Shown here: in pieces, positions 43,301-51,276 of the stretch | Layout: the number at the start of each line of letters is the position of its first letter | Position numbering within the stretch: the first letter of the stretch is position 1 | Origin: JAAXGX01 sp965203565 | Lineage (GTDB): Bacteria > Acidobacteriota > Vicinamibacteria > Vicinamibacterales > UBA8438 | Length of the DNA stretch: 64,000 nt | NCBI GenBank assembly: GCA_965203565.1 | Contig: OZ241896.1 | Coordinates: 186,001-250,000 of the forward strand | Direction of reading: 5' to 3' | Translations under genes and position numbers: made by a program | The notes under the pieces: model-generated | Database searches by the model: none | What the model was told of the DNA's origin: nothing | What the model saw: only the letters and a program-made list of their open reading frames with translations

Positions 43301-44395
43301 GCCGTCGCAGGCCGGCAGGCCGGCGGCGGAGTCGCCGCCGTCGATGATGCGGCAGAGGTCGTCGACCGCCGCCCAGTATTCCGCGGTGACGGCCGAGAAG
43401 ACGTCGCAGCGGTCCTTGCGCGTCCCGACGTCCTCCCGCACCCGCCCGCGGAGGGCGTGGCGGCCGTAGCGGGGATCGCCGACCGGCAGCAGGCCGCGGT
43501 CTTCGGCGTAGAGGATGAACAGCAGGCGGTAGAGCAGGATCAGCGCCGCGTCGCGCACGGCGTCGAGCGGTTCGTCGGGCGCGGCGTCGGCGATGGCGCG
43601 GGCGAGCCGCGGGAAGACCTCCCCGAACACCACGTTCGAGAGCCCGGCGGTGACGCGCTCCTGGTACAGGCGGCTCTCGTCGAGCGCGCGCTGGTGGAGC
43701 GTCCGCGCGTCGGCCGCGGCCGGCGCGAAGGCGCCGCGCCCGAAGAAGAGCGCGAACAGGGTCAGTTCGCGGCGGCGCTCCTCCGCGGGGAGCGCGAACA
43801 GTTCGCCGTCGCCGTCCAGGCCGAGCGCCGCCGCGAGATCGATCTCGAAGAACTGCTCGGACACCGACTGCGCGCCGGCGTAGTAGAGCCGCCACTGCGC
43901 GCCGTTGGTCAGGATGCCCCAGCGGAGCGCGCCGTGCGTCAGGTCGTCCACCCGGCGCAGATACCGCAGGATCTGGCTCGACGGCGCGGTCCGCTCGTCC
44001 GGCCTCCCGGAGCGGCGGTCGAGCGGGCGCCGCCAGCGTTTCGATTCGACGACCGCCGCGCCGAACCGGTAACGCTCCCACTCCGCGCGGACGGCGTTGG
44101 CCCGCCGCTTCGCCTCGTCGCCGGCGAACAGCAGGCCGTCCGGCACGTGCCGCCCGCGCGGTTCGAGGTTCTGCTGCCGCAGGCTCGACGTCCAGCCGAG
44201 CCGGCGGAGGACGGGCCAGATCAGGTCGTCCTCGGTCTGGCTCTCGTTGGGCTGCGCGGCGACCGGCAGCCGTCCGGCGATCGCCCGGAGGTCCCGGGCG
44301 AGCGGATCGAGGCCGGCGGCGTCGAAGTCCCGCCACGCGATCAGCTCGCCGACCTTCTCCGTGAGGAGGTCCTCGGCGAAGAGCGACCCGTGCAT
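40334..44395 (-). CDS. Single-chain restriction-methylation enzyme (type IIG/Eco57I-like)
   Basis: 1353 residues from ATG 44395 (GTG 44410 is an in-frame alternative). The N-terminal nuclease-like part has an acidic helix residue, then VPDGLLF (Asp86) and VVESKRW (E117-x-K119), a PD-(D/E)xK arrangement. The methylase part begins SGSYYTPDDLVGLIV, with motif I CDPAMGSGHFL (about 517-527) and motif IV VIGNPPWNRMK (about 801-811). A target-recognition region follows (about 900-1200) with VGWKDVTAP and NLNAVVLDYVARQKV, typical of Eco57I-type enzymes. Frame intact. It lies 21 bp downstream of a RelA/SpoT-domain gene on the same strand. Confidence 0.92.
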   Translation of the reverse strand: MHGSLFAEDLLTEKVGELIAWRDFDAAGLDPLARDLRAIAGRLPVAAQPNESQTEDDLIWPVLRRLGWTSSLRQQNLEPRGRHVPDGLLFAGDEAKRRANAVRAEWERYRFGAAVVESKRWRRPLDRRSGRPDERTAPSSQILRYLRRVDDLTHGALRWGILTNGAQWRLYYAGAQSVSEQFFEIDLAAALGLDGDGELFALPAEERRRELTLFALFFGRGAFAPAAADARTLHQRALDESRLYQERVTAGLSNVVFGEVFPRLARAIADAAPDEPLDAVRDAALILLYRLLFILYAEDRGLLPVGDPRYGRHALRGRVREDVGTRKDRCDVFSAVTAEYWAAVDDLCRIIDGGDSAAGLPACDGGLFDRSRVPLLGRVRLGDDVMADVVDALSFERTDGGRRYVNYRDLNVLQLGSIYERLLEHEVARESSGERRGEIVVRLNLFARKDSGSYYTPDDLVGLIVRETVGPLIDARRAAFDARAQALARSRRRKTDRLDALRRLDPAERILDLRVCDPAMGSGHFLVGLVDYLADRVIAAMADAEAAVEGYVSPLTERIDDVRRTILQNAETFGWALDPALLDDRRIVRRIVLKRSVYGVDRNPMAVELAKVSLWLHTFTAGAPLSFLDHHLRCGDSLFGAWAHQGFEAAQRYGGALFLHEPLNRATRAALSMRTIEDLTDAEIAEAERSAGFFAQVDEMTAPLAAFLSLVHAFDWLTGTDADDERAWSALLSSAFGDPVEIAAGKAPASGTPDRTERIDGLLARARALIGEQRFLHWQVAFPGVWRDWELRERQGGFDAVIGNPPWNRMKLQQVEWFATRRPEIAHAVRAADRKRMIADLRRRGDPLDAEFQKADERAGRAARVARTGGDYPLLANGDVNVYSLFVERAMALVGPDGVIGLLTPSGIAADKAAARFFRGVATEGRLRALYDFENRKVFFPDVHASFKFCVFVAGRSSAAGPARCAFFLQNVSELADADRCFTLAADDFARVNPNTGTAPVFRTRRDAEITTGIYGRLPVFVDRSSGGEVKTWPVKYERMFDMTNDSGRFRRADELEEREGAWRVGGNRFNSPAGAWLPLYEGKMVQAYDHRAASIVVNPANLHRPAQTAPATDEQRRNPDWLPNPQHWVEDARVPAGFRWFVGWKDVTAPTNVRTIIGAVVPRSGVGNTFPVLLPADDADPAAYATVAPLVLANLNAVVLDYVARQKVQGQHLNLFIVEQLPVVPPERYDEARFGPKSAAEIVRGAVLELTYTAHDVAPFARDLGHVDAAGAVRPPFRWDPERRLRLRAKLDALFFHLYGVTDRDDVRYVYSTFPIVERQETASYGRYRSRDLCLAYMNALAAGEPDAEPEA

Positions 44396-44416
44396 GCCTG
44401 ATCCCGCCACCGCCCG

Positions 44417-45454
44417 TCACGCCAGCAGGCGGGTCATCTCCTGGACGAACGTCTCCGTGTCGGCGAAGTAGTTCGGAAACGCGCGCCGCAGCGAGCCCAG
44501 CGAATCCGCGGCGACCAGCACCGCGTCACCGGCCGTACCGGCGAGCCGCTTCTCCTCAATCTGGTATTGCCGGATGCCGGCGGCAAGTTCGTGGCCGCAA
44601 TAGGGCCGTATGGTGAGCGATCCTCGATCCGGCTCGATGACGAGGAGGAAATAATCGCCCCGCCGCATTTCCTCGTTCTCGCGGCTTACCAGCAGGGCGG
44701 CGCCGAACGCCGCGAGCCGATCCTGCGCCCGCAGGCGGCGCGCGGCCGTGCGGGTCGCCGCCATCAGTTCGTTGCGGTCACCGGGCACGCCGGGCTCCAC
44801 CGGCGTGCCTTCGTCCAGAGCGAACATCGACCCGATCAGCGCGAAGAACCGCAGCCAGTCCTCCTCCCCCTCGCTCGACTTCAGGGCCTGGCCGAGAAAC
44901 GTGCCCACCGTCTCCACCGCCGTCGCCCACGCATGTTGCAGACGGGAACGCAGTTGGAGCTCGATCCGGAGCCCGTCGTACTCCGCCCGGGCGCCGCGAT
45001 AGCGGTAGACAAGATGGATGCCGCGGTATCCCGACGGCTTCGGCTGCCGGATGTAGTTCCTTTCGGCGACGAACGCGTGCTTCATGGGCCGGCGATAGAG
45101 TTCCCGAAGGCTGACGACCTCCGCAACGCTCGCCAGGACAGCTCGCGCGCCGCCGACGTCCTGCATGCGGGATAGCTGCATCTTCGGGAAACGCCGCAAC
45201 TTGGCGATGATGGACGGCGTTCGTTTCAGCCGTTGCGCGACGATCGGCTGATTGCAGACAGACGCCGACCGTGTCCGGAGCGTCATCTGGAAGGTGTTCA
45301 GCGGGAAGCTGTGCGACGACCGCCAGTCGTTGACCGCGTCGAGCGCGTGACCGATGACGAGCGGGTCGGCGCCGCCGCCTTGCGCCAGCAACCGGCCCGC
45401 GCGGTTCACGTCGCCTCGCGCGCAAGACGGCGCAGCCCACTTCGTTGGCGTCAT
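44417..45454 (-). CDS. RelA/SpoT-domain protein (putative ppGpp synthetase or toxSAS-like) upstream of restriction enzyme
   Basis: 345 residues from ATG 45454 (MTPTKWAAPSCARG). Shows INDW-like VNDWRSSHSFPLNTFQMTLR, LSRMQDVGGARAVL (synthetase acidic motif region) and QPKPSGYRGIHLVYRYRG (the G-loop/substrate motif), then ELQLRSRLQHAWATAVET. There is no HD hydrolase domain, TGS or ACT domain, so it is a short alarmone-synthetase-like protein. Relatives include housekeeping small synthetases and toxins (toxSAS, CapRel) that pyrophosphorylate nucleotides or tRNA. Position just ahead of a restriction enzyme on the same strand favours a defence role. No antitoxin gene was recognised. Confidence 0.85.
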   Translation of the reverse strand: MTPTKWAAPSCARGDVNRAGRLLAQGGGADPLVIGHALDAVNDWRSSHSFPLNTFQMTLRTRSASVCNQPIVAQRLKRTPSIIAKLRRFPKMQLSRMQDVGGARAVLASVAEVVSLRELYRRPMKHAFVAERNYIRQPKPSGYRGIHLVYRYRGARAEYDGLRIELQLRSRLQHAWATAVETVGTFLGQALKSSEGEEDWLRFFALIGSMFALDEGTPVEPGVPGDRNELMAATRTAARRLRAQDRLAAFGAALLVSRENEEMRRGDYFLLVIEPDRGSLTIRPYCGHELAAGIRQYQIEEKRLAGTAGDAVLVAADSLGSLRRAFPNYFADTETFVQEMTRLLA

Positions 45455-45479
45455 CCCGGCGTCACTGTACCAGTACCGG

Positions 45480-46700
45480 TCACAGCGCCTTCCACCAGGG
45501 CGCGGCGAGCACGTCGGGCGTGAGCCATTCGAGCGTGTCTCCGCCGTGCAGCAGCAGGCCCGCCCGGACCGCGCGGCCGTACTCCGCGCGAAAGGCGCGC
45601 AGAGGAGTGGCGTCGTCCAGACGCAGACGGCCGCCCGACTTGATCTCAATCGGCAGGAGACGGCCGCCCGTCTCGATCACGAAGTCCACTTCCTCGCCGA
45701 TCGTCGTGCGCCAATGGAACACGTCGGCGCTGTCGAGGCGGGCGTCGCGCCACGCCACGAGGTCCTGGAGCACGACGTTCTCGAGATGCGGCCCACCCGG
45801 TTCGGCGCCCCCCGCGAGATGCAGCGCCACTCCCGTATCGGCCCAGTAGAGCTTCGGAGACTTGATGAGCCGCTTGGTGCGGTTCACCGCGTAGGCGGGA
45901 ACCGGCGCCAGCAGGTGGGACGTTTCGAGCAGGTTGAGATACCGGCGCACCGTCGGCTGCGGCAGCCCGACGTCGCGGCCCAGATCCGTCTGATTGACGA
46001 GCTGGCCGAGCCGCAGGGCCGCAGCCTGCATCAGGCGTCGGAAGTCGGGCAGCGCCGCTATCGACGACAACGCCTGCAGGTCGCGCTCCAGGTACGTGCG
46101 CACGTAGCCGTCGAACCAGACGGCGCGTTCCGACGCGTCCCGGAGGTGCACGGCCGGAACGGGGAACCCGCCCCGTCGCGCCAGCGCGCGCCAGTCCTCA
46201 GGTTCGTCCGGCGCCGCGGCCAGCAGATCGAGCCAGTCGCCATCGCGCGCTTCGATCAACGCCTCCCAGACGCCGCACCTGCCGAGCCCGCGCTGCTCGC
46301 GCCGCGTCATGGGCCAGAGGGTGAGGTAGCTCGCGCGGCCGGCGAGCGACTCGGAGACCCGATGCATGAGCAGGAGGTTCGCGGAGCCGGTGAGCACGAA
46401 CCGTCCCGGCCGCCGGCGTCGATCGATCGCCCGCTTGACGGCGTGCAGCAGTTCGGGCGCGCGCTGCACCTCGTCCAGGGTGACCGGCCGGTCTCCGCCC
46501 ACGAGCGCGTCAGGGTCGCGCCGGGCCGCGTCGATCACGTCCAGGTCGTCCAGCGAGCGGTAGCGGCGGTCTGCGGGCGCAAGCTGCCGGACCAAGGTGC
46601 TCTTGCCGGTCTGACGGGCGCCGGTGACCACGACCGCCGGCATGACCCGCAGGCGATCGCGCAAGCTGTGCAAGACGAAGCGGGGAAGCGTGTCATCCAT
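45480..46700 (-). CDS. AAA_14/DUF4143 ATP-binding protein
   Basis: 406 residues. AAA_14 domain with Walker A VTGARQTGKSTLV (about 24-36), Walker B PVTLDEVQRAP and sensor-like FVLTGSANLLLM. Then DUF4143 (about 200-390) with LGRDVGLPQPTVRRYLNLLE, a winged-helix-like segment, and nuclease-like VDFVIETGGRLLPIEIKSGG, ending normally. Function unproven. Its ATG overlaps the first palindrome of the AT-rich spacer that separates it from a divergent paralogue, which points to shared regulation. Confidence 0.9.
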   Translation of the reverse strand: MDDTLPRFVLHSLRDRLRVMPAVVVTGARQTGKSTLVRQLAPADRRYRSLDDLDVIDAARRDPDALVGGDRPVTLDEVQRAPELLHAVKRAIDRRRRPGRFVLTGSANLLLMHRVSESLAGRASYLTLWPMTRREQRGLGRCGVWEALIEARDGDWLDLLAAAPDEPEDWRALARRGGFPVPAVHLRDASERAVWFDGYVRTYLERDLQALSSIAALPDFRRLMQAAALRLGQLVNQTDLGRDVGLPQPTVRRYLNLLETSHLLAPVPAYAVNRTKRLIKSPKLYWADTGVALHLAGGAEPGGPHLENVVLQDLVAWRDARLDSADVFHWRTTIGEEVDFVIETGGRLLPIEIKSGGRLRLDDATPLRAFRAEYGRAVRAGLLLHGGDTLEWLTPDVLAAPWWKAL

Positions 46701-46735
46701 TCACGCTGTGAATGATAATAATTCACGGCATGAAT
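46699..46735. promoter_or_regulatory. Twin palindromic operator-like sites
   Basis: ATTCACGCTGTGAAT (46699-46713, perfect with a 3-bp centre) and ATTCACGGCATGAAT (46721-46735, one mismatch pair) lie 22 bp apart, two helical turns, so a dimeric repressor could bind both on one face. The first covers the start codon of the minus-strand DUF4143 gene. Confidence 0.6.
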
Positions 46736-46859
46736 TAGAAGTAAAACCCTTTTGGCTCCAGAGAGGTTTCCGGATGGAAATATATTTTCCATTTTCCGCA
46801 TATAAATTGCTGATTAAAGTATTTTTTCGGAAATTTACTTGCCATAAAATAACTCTTCC
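46736..46859. other. AT-rich divergent promoter region
   Basis: This spacer is strongly AT-rich inside a GC-rich region, with runs such as GGAAATATATTTTCC and GTATTTTTTC. GGAAATATATTTTCC (about 46776-46790) is itself nearly palindromic. It should hold promoters for both divergent DUF4143 genes. Confidence 0.55.
46845..46850 (+). promoter_or_regulatory. Possible -10 element TAAAAT before the plus-strand DUF4143 gene
   Basis: TAAAAT ends 9 bp before ATG 46860, and no Shine-Dalgarno is present, so a very short or absent leader is likely. A T-rich TTTTTT sits about 17 bp further upstream in place of a consensus -35. Confidence 0.35.
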
Positions 46860-48023
46860 ATGCATGCGCAGGGCCTGCCGCGTCGTCTCGACGTTACCCG
46901 CGATCTGCGCACGCGGTCCGTGTTCCTGTACGGGCCGCGCCAGACCGGCAAGACCACGTGGCTCCGCCGGTGCTTCCCCGACGCGCCGTGGTTCAATCTG
47001 CTCCACGGCGAGGCCTTCCTGCGGCTTTCACGCGAGCCCGGCCGGCTGCGGGCCGAACTGGACGCCGGCGCTGCTCCATCCGGCCCCGTGATCATCGACG
47101 AGATCCAGAAGTTGCCGAGCCTGCTCGACGACGTGCACGACCTGATGGAGAGTCGCGGTCTGCGGTTCGTGCTCGCCGCGAGCAGCCCGGCGAAGCTGCG
47201 GCGCGGCGGTGTGAACCTGCTTGGCGGGCGGGCGCGCACGCGCGTGCTGTTTCCATTCGTCTCCGCGGAAGTCCCGGAGTGGGACTTGCTGAGGGCGATC
47301 AACGTCGGGGGCATTCCGTCGATCTATCTGTCGCCCGAACCTATCGAGGATCTTCGTGCGTACTGCGGCGACTACCTGCGGCTGGAGGTCCAGGCGGAAG
47401 GCCTCGTGCGCGGCGTCGAGCCGTTCTCGCGCTTCCTCACCGCCGCCGCCGTCAGCCGCGGGCAGCTAATCAATTTCGAACGGCTGTCCTCCGACGCCGC
47501 CGTCCCGGCGCGCACCGTCAGGGAGTACTTCCAGGTGCTCGAGGACACACTGCTCGGCACGCTGCTGCAGCCGTTCTCTCCCCGCCGACCCCGCCGCAAG
47601 CCGGTGTCCCACGCCAAGTTGTACTTCTTCGACGTCGGAGTCGCCAACGCGCTCGCGGACGTCACGCACGTCAAACCCGGAAACCCCGCCTTCGGTCCGG
47701 CTCTCGAGCACCTCGTCTTCTGCGAGCTGCGGGCGTGGCTTGCCTGCGCGCGCGACTCCCGGCCGCTCACCTTCTGGCGCGCGGCGGACGGCTCCGAGGT
47801 GGACTTCGTCATCGGCGACGCGGCGGCGATAGAGGTGAAGGCGACCGGAGCGGTGACGCGGCGCGACCTGAACGGCCTCCGCCGTCTGGCGACGGAAACT
47901 CCTCTGAACCACCGGATTCTGGTCTGCCGAGAGTCCGCCGCCCGCGTCGTCGACGGCGTCCGCATCCTGCCGGTCCGGGAGTTTCTGCGCGCGCTCTGGG
48001 AGGACGACCTGCTCGCCGACTGA
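46860..48023 (+). CDS. AAA_14/DUF4143 ATP-binding protein (divergent paralogue)
   Basis: 387 residues. Walker A is LYGPRQTGKTTWL (about 22-34) and Walker B is VIIDEIQKLPSLL (about 76-88). The AAA_14 sensor is FVLAASSPAKLRRGGVN. The DUF4143 C-terminal part has LSSDAAVPARTVREYFQVLE, KLYFFDVGVANALA and a nuclease-like end VDFVIGDAAAIEVKATGA. It is of a different subgroup from its neighbour at 45480, with which identity is limited to motifs. Role unknown. Confidence 0.9.
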   Translation: MHAQGLPRRLDVTRDLRTRSVFLYGPRQTGKTTWLRRCFPDAPWFNLLHGEAFLRLSREPGRLRAELDAGAAPSGPVIIDEIQKLPSLLDDVHDLMESRGLRFVLAASSPAKLRRGGVNLLGGRARTRVLFPFVSAEVPEWDLLRAINVGGIPSIYLSPEPIEDLRAYCGDYLRLEVQAEGLVRGVEPFSRFLTAAAVSRGQLINFERLSSDAAVPARTVREYFQVLEDTLLGTLLQPFSPRRPRRKPVSHAKLYFFDVGVANALADVTHVKPGNPAFGPALEHLVFCELRAWLACARDSRPLTFWRAADGSEVDFVIGDAAAIEVKATGAVTRRDLNGLRRLATETPLNHRILVCRESAARVVDGVRILPVREFLRALWEDDLLAD

Positions 48024-48039
48024 CGAATCGCAAGCGGTT

Positions 48040-50160
48040 TCAGGACGGAGATCGGCGCGCGTTCGGCTCCCGCCCCACCCGCCACAGCAGGAAGCTCACC
48101 GTATCGACCATCTCGTCGATCCGCTGGCTGACCGGCTGACCGCCGGAGTGGCCGGCGCGGGTGTGGTATCGGAGGAGGATCGGGTCGTCCGAGCCGCTGC
48201 TCGCCTGCATCAGCGCCGTCATCTTCCGGGCGTGGAGCGGGGCCACGCGGGTGTCGCCGTCGCCGGAGAGGTAGAGCGTGGCCGGATAGTCGCCGCCGGC
48301 GGTCACGTTGTGGTAGGGCGAGTAGGCGCGGAGCCAGGCGAACTGCTCCGGGTCGTCGCTCGATCCGTACTCCGGAACCCAGAAGCGGGCGACGAGGAAC
48401 CGGTGGTACCGCACCATGTCGAGCAGCGGGTAGGTGCAGACGACGGCGCCGAACAGGTCGGGCCGCTGGTTCGACGCCGCGCCGACCAGCAGGCCGCCGT
48501 TGCTGCCGCCGCGGATCGCGAGATGCTCTGGGCGCGTGTACCCCTCGGCGACCAGGTGCTCGGCGGCGGCGATGAAGTCGTCGAAGACGTTCTGCTTGTC
48601 GCCGAGCATGCCGGCCTCGCGCCACGCCGCGCCGAACTCGCCGCCGCCGCGCAGGTTGGCCAGGGCGAAGACGCCGCCCGATTCGAGCCAGACCGCCGCC
48701 AGCGCGGAGAACGCCGGGGTCATCGCGTTGTTGAACCCGCCGTACCCGGTCAGCAGCGTCGGGTTGCGTCCGTCGAGCGCAACGTCCGGCGCGTGGACCA
48801 CGAACATCGGAACGCGCGCGCCGTCCTTCGACGCGAACCAGCGCTGCGTCACCTCGTACGCGGACGGCTCGACCGGCGCCTCCGCCGCCGCCCACACGCG
48901 CCGCTCTCCGGTCGCGAGGTCGTATCGCCAGATCGTGCTCGGGACGTGGAACGTCTGGAAGGTGAAGAACGCTTCGTCGCTGGTCCACCGTCCCGACCCG
49001 CCGCCGACCGAGCCGACGGCGTCGAACGCGACGTCGCGGACGTGCGTCCCGTCGAGGTCGTGGATGGCGACCCGCGGCTGCACGTCCTGCAGGTACGACA
49101 CGGCGATTCGGCCGCCGATCCCCCACGCGCCCTGCACCACCCGGTCGCCGCGCTCCGGGACGATCTCGCGCCACCGGCCGGCCGACGGGTCCGCGGGGTC
49201 GGCCAGCACCACCCGCTTGTTCGGCGCGTCGAGGTTGGTGACGATGACCAGCGCGTCGCCCGCGAACCCGGCCCACGACTCGGACACGCCGTCGGCGACG
49301 GCGGTCACGAACGGCGTGTCGCGGGCGAGGTCCTTGACGTGGATCTCGGTCGGCCCCGACGACCCCTCGACGACGTGCACCGCCATCCAGCGCCCGTCGT
49401 CCGAGACCACCGTCACCGGGATCCGGTGGCGTTCGTACCCGTCGCCGAAAAGCTGCGCGTCGTCGGCGACCGGCTCGCCGAACGCGTGGCGCATCACCCG
49501 CGGCGTCACGTCGCCGTACCGCTCGTAGTAGAGGCCGCTCCCGTCGGCGATCAGCGTCACCTGCCCGTAGCGGGCCGGCGGGAGGACGTCGGGCAGGTCC
49601 TCGCCCGTGTCGACGTCGCGCACCCGGATAGAGACTTCGTCGACGCCCCCCGCGCGGACGGCGTACGCCACGCGCGTCCCGTGGTCCGAGACGTCCCGCA
49701 GCTCCACGCTCGTCGTGTGGTCCGGGCTGAGCGGATGGGGGTCGATCAGCGCCCGGTCGTTCCCGTCCACCCCGTCGCGGACGTACAGGACCGCCAGTTC
49801 CTGATCGGCCCGGCGCCGGGCGTGGAAGTAGCGGCCTCCGCGCTCGACCGGCGGGCCGATCTCCTCGCGTTCGAGCACCGACGCGGCGAGCGTCCGCAGC
49901 CGCCCGCGGCCCGGCAGCGCCCCGAGCACGGCGTCGGTGTGCGCGTTCTGCGCGTCGATCCAGGCGCGCGTCTCGGGCGACTCCTGATCTTCGAGCCAGC
50001 GGTATGGGTCGACGATCTCGACGCCGTGCAGCGTCTCGACGACCTCCCGGACCTCGGTCTCCGGCGGCGGCGGCATGATGCTCCGATTCTCCGAAGCGCA
50101 GGCCGTCAGCAGCGCGGCGGCGGCCCAGCAAGTCCCGGCGCGGCGCGACGGCGCGTCCAT
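48040..50160 (-). CDS. Prolyl-oligopeptidase-family (S9A) serine peptidase, lipoprotein
   Basis: 706 residues. The N terminus AAALLTACASENR contains a lipobox (LTAC), so the mature protein is probably a membrane-anchored lipoprotein. The beta-propeller domain spans about 80-420. The alpha/beta-hydrolase catalytic domain has TGYGGFNNA, the nucleophile motif RGGSNGGLL (Ser about 554), Asp in SGDGDTRVAPLHA (about 634) and His in RAGHSGG (about 669). Length matches the family. Cleaves proline-containing oligopeptides. Followed 12 bp upstream on the same strand by a SnoaL-like gene. Confidence 0.94.
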   Translation of the reverse strand: MDAPSRRAGTCWAAAALLTACASENRSIMPPPPETEVREVVETLHGVEIVDPYRWLEDQESPETRAWIDAQNAHTDAVLGALPGRGRLRTLAASVLEREEIGPPVERGGRYFHARRRADQELAVLYVRDGVDGNDRALIDPHPLSPDHTTSVELRDVSDHGTRVAYAVRAGGVDEVSIRVRDVDTGEDLPDVLPPARYGQVTLIADGSGLYYERYGDVTPRVMRHAFGEPVADDAQLFGDGYERHRIPVTVVSDDGRWMAVHVVEGSSGPTEIHVKDLARDTPFVTAVADGVSESWAGFAGDALVIVTNLDAPNKRVVLADPADPSAGRWREIVPERGDRVVQGAWGIGGRIAVSYLQDVQPRVAIHDLDGTHVRDVAFDAVGSVGGGSGRWTSDEAFFTFQTFHVPSTIWRYDLATGERRVWAAAEAPVEPSAYEVTQRWFASKDGARVPMFVVHAPDVALDGRNPTLLTGYGGFNNAMTPAFSALAAVWLESGGVFALANLRGGGEFGAAWREAGMLGDKQNVFDDFIAAAEHLVAEGYTRPEHLAIRGGSNGGLLVGAASNQRPDLFGAVVCTYPLLDMVRYHRFLVARFWVPEYGSSDDPEQFAWLRAYSPYHNVTAGGDYPATLYLSGDGDTRVAPLHARKMTALMQASSGSDDPILLRYHTRAGHSGGQPVSQRIDEMVDTVSFLLWRVGREPNARRSPS

Positions 50161-50172
50161 GCTTTCTTCCTG

Positions 50173-50715
50173 CTATCGGCGCTGCAGGTTGACCGGCCGG
50201 TTGTTCCCGCCGCCCGGCGAAGCCGGGTCCGGGCGCGCATGCCGCTGCCGGATCCGCCAGCCGTCGTCCGTCCTGACGTAGACGTCCTCGTAAACGCCCG
50301 TGTCGGTGACGACGATCGGCTCGGCGCTCGGATCGAAACCTATCCAGTAGACTCGCCCCTCGGCGCCCCCGTCGCCGTCGGGCGTGATCACCCAACTGCT
50401 GTTCCAGTGGCGGTACGTGTACCCGGACGGGCGCGGCGCGAACGTCTCGCGCCGGTACCGCGCTATCTCCTCGCGCCCGATCCACTCGCCGTAGTCGGCG
50501 ATCCGGAAGATTCCGTCCTCGGCGAAGACGTTTATCCACATGTCGGCATTGCCGGAGTCGCTGCCCTGGCTGTACTGCGACGACAGTTGCTGAATCTCCG
50601 CGAGGTCCGCGCCGGTCAGATCCCCGTCGGCGTCGTCGCCCTGGGCGTTGACGTAGCCGAGAGCGGCAACCCAGCCCAGCAGGGCGCCGGCCGACAGCAG
50701 TCGCAGTCCGTTCAT
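50173..50715 (-). CDS. Secreted SnoaL/NTF2-like protein
   Basis: 180 residues from ATG 50715, preceded by a strong Shine-Dalgarno (GGAGG, 4 bp spacing). Signal peptide MNGLRLLSAGALLGWVAALGYVNAQ. The SnoaL-like fold has LTGADLAEIQQLSSQYSQGSD, NVFAEDGIFRIADYGEW and DDGWRIRQRHARPD. Small alpha+beta barrel without identified catalytic residues. Divergent from another SnoaL-like gene (102-bp gap). Confidence 0.82.
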   Translation of the reverse strand: MNGLRLLSAGALLGWVAALGYVNAQGDDADGDLTGADLAEIQQLSSQYSQGSDSGNADMWINVFAEDGIFRIADYGEWIGREEIARYRRETFAPRPSGYTYRHWNSSWVITPDGDGGAEGRVYWIGFDPSAEPIVVTDTGVYEDVYVRTDDGWRIRQRHARPDPASPGGGNNRPVNLQRR

Positions 50716-50817
50716 GACTCCTCCTTGTTCAACAGTTCTTATGAGGGCATCCTGCATGCGCATGCCGCACGGTGTCAAGCGGCCCGGGCGAAGGCGCTCC
50801 CGTGGTAACCTGACGCC

Positions 50818-51270
50818 ATGAGCAACGCTCCGACCGAAATCGCCAACCTCCTGTACACCTACGCGCGCCTGGTCGACAGCGGCGACTACGCCGGCGTCGG
50901 CAGGCTGTTCGCGCACGCGCGGCTCACCGCCGAGCACAGCGACATGGACGTGCGGGGCGCCGAGGCCGTCGAGGCCCACTACGCGCGCACGACCCGTCTC
51001 TACCCCGACACCCGCACCCCGAAGACGAAGCACGTGATGACCAACCCGATCATCGAGGTGGACGAGGCGGCGGGCACGGCGACCTGCCACGCCTGCTACA
51101 CGGTGCTGCAGGCCACCGAGGCGCTTCCGTTGCAGCCGATCATCACGGGACGCTACGAGGACACGTTCGAGCGCGTCGACGGACGCTGGCGTTACACCGG
51201 GAAGAAGTTCTTCGTCGACCAGGTCGGCGACCTGAGCCAGCACCTGCTGCCCGGTTCGGCGCTCCTGTAG
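50818..51270 (+). CDS. SnoaL-like protein
   Basis: 150 residues. PTEIANLLYTYARLVDSGDYAGVGRLF is the typical first helix of SnoaL_4/SnoaL-like proteins. HVMTNPIIEVDEAAGTA and DTFERVDGRWRYTGKKFF complete the cone-shaped fold. No signal peptide. It may be a steroid- or polyketide-like isomerase/hydratase, but catalytic residues were not identified. The stop faces the convergent quinoprotein gene, 6 bp away. Confidence 0.85.
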   Translation: MSNAPTEIANLLYTYARLVDSGDYAGVGRLFAHARLTAEHSDMDVRGAEAVEAHYARTTRLYPDTRTPKTKHVMTNPIIEVDEAAGTATCHACYTVLQATEALPLQPIITGRYEDTFERVDGRWRYTGKKFFVDQVGDLSQHLLPGSALL

Positions 51271-51276
51271 CGGCGC

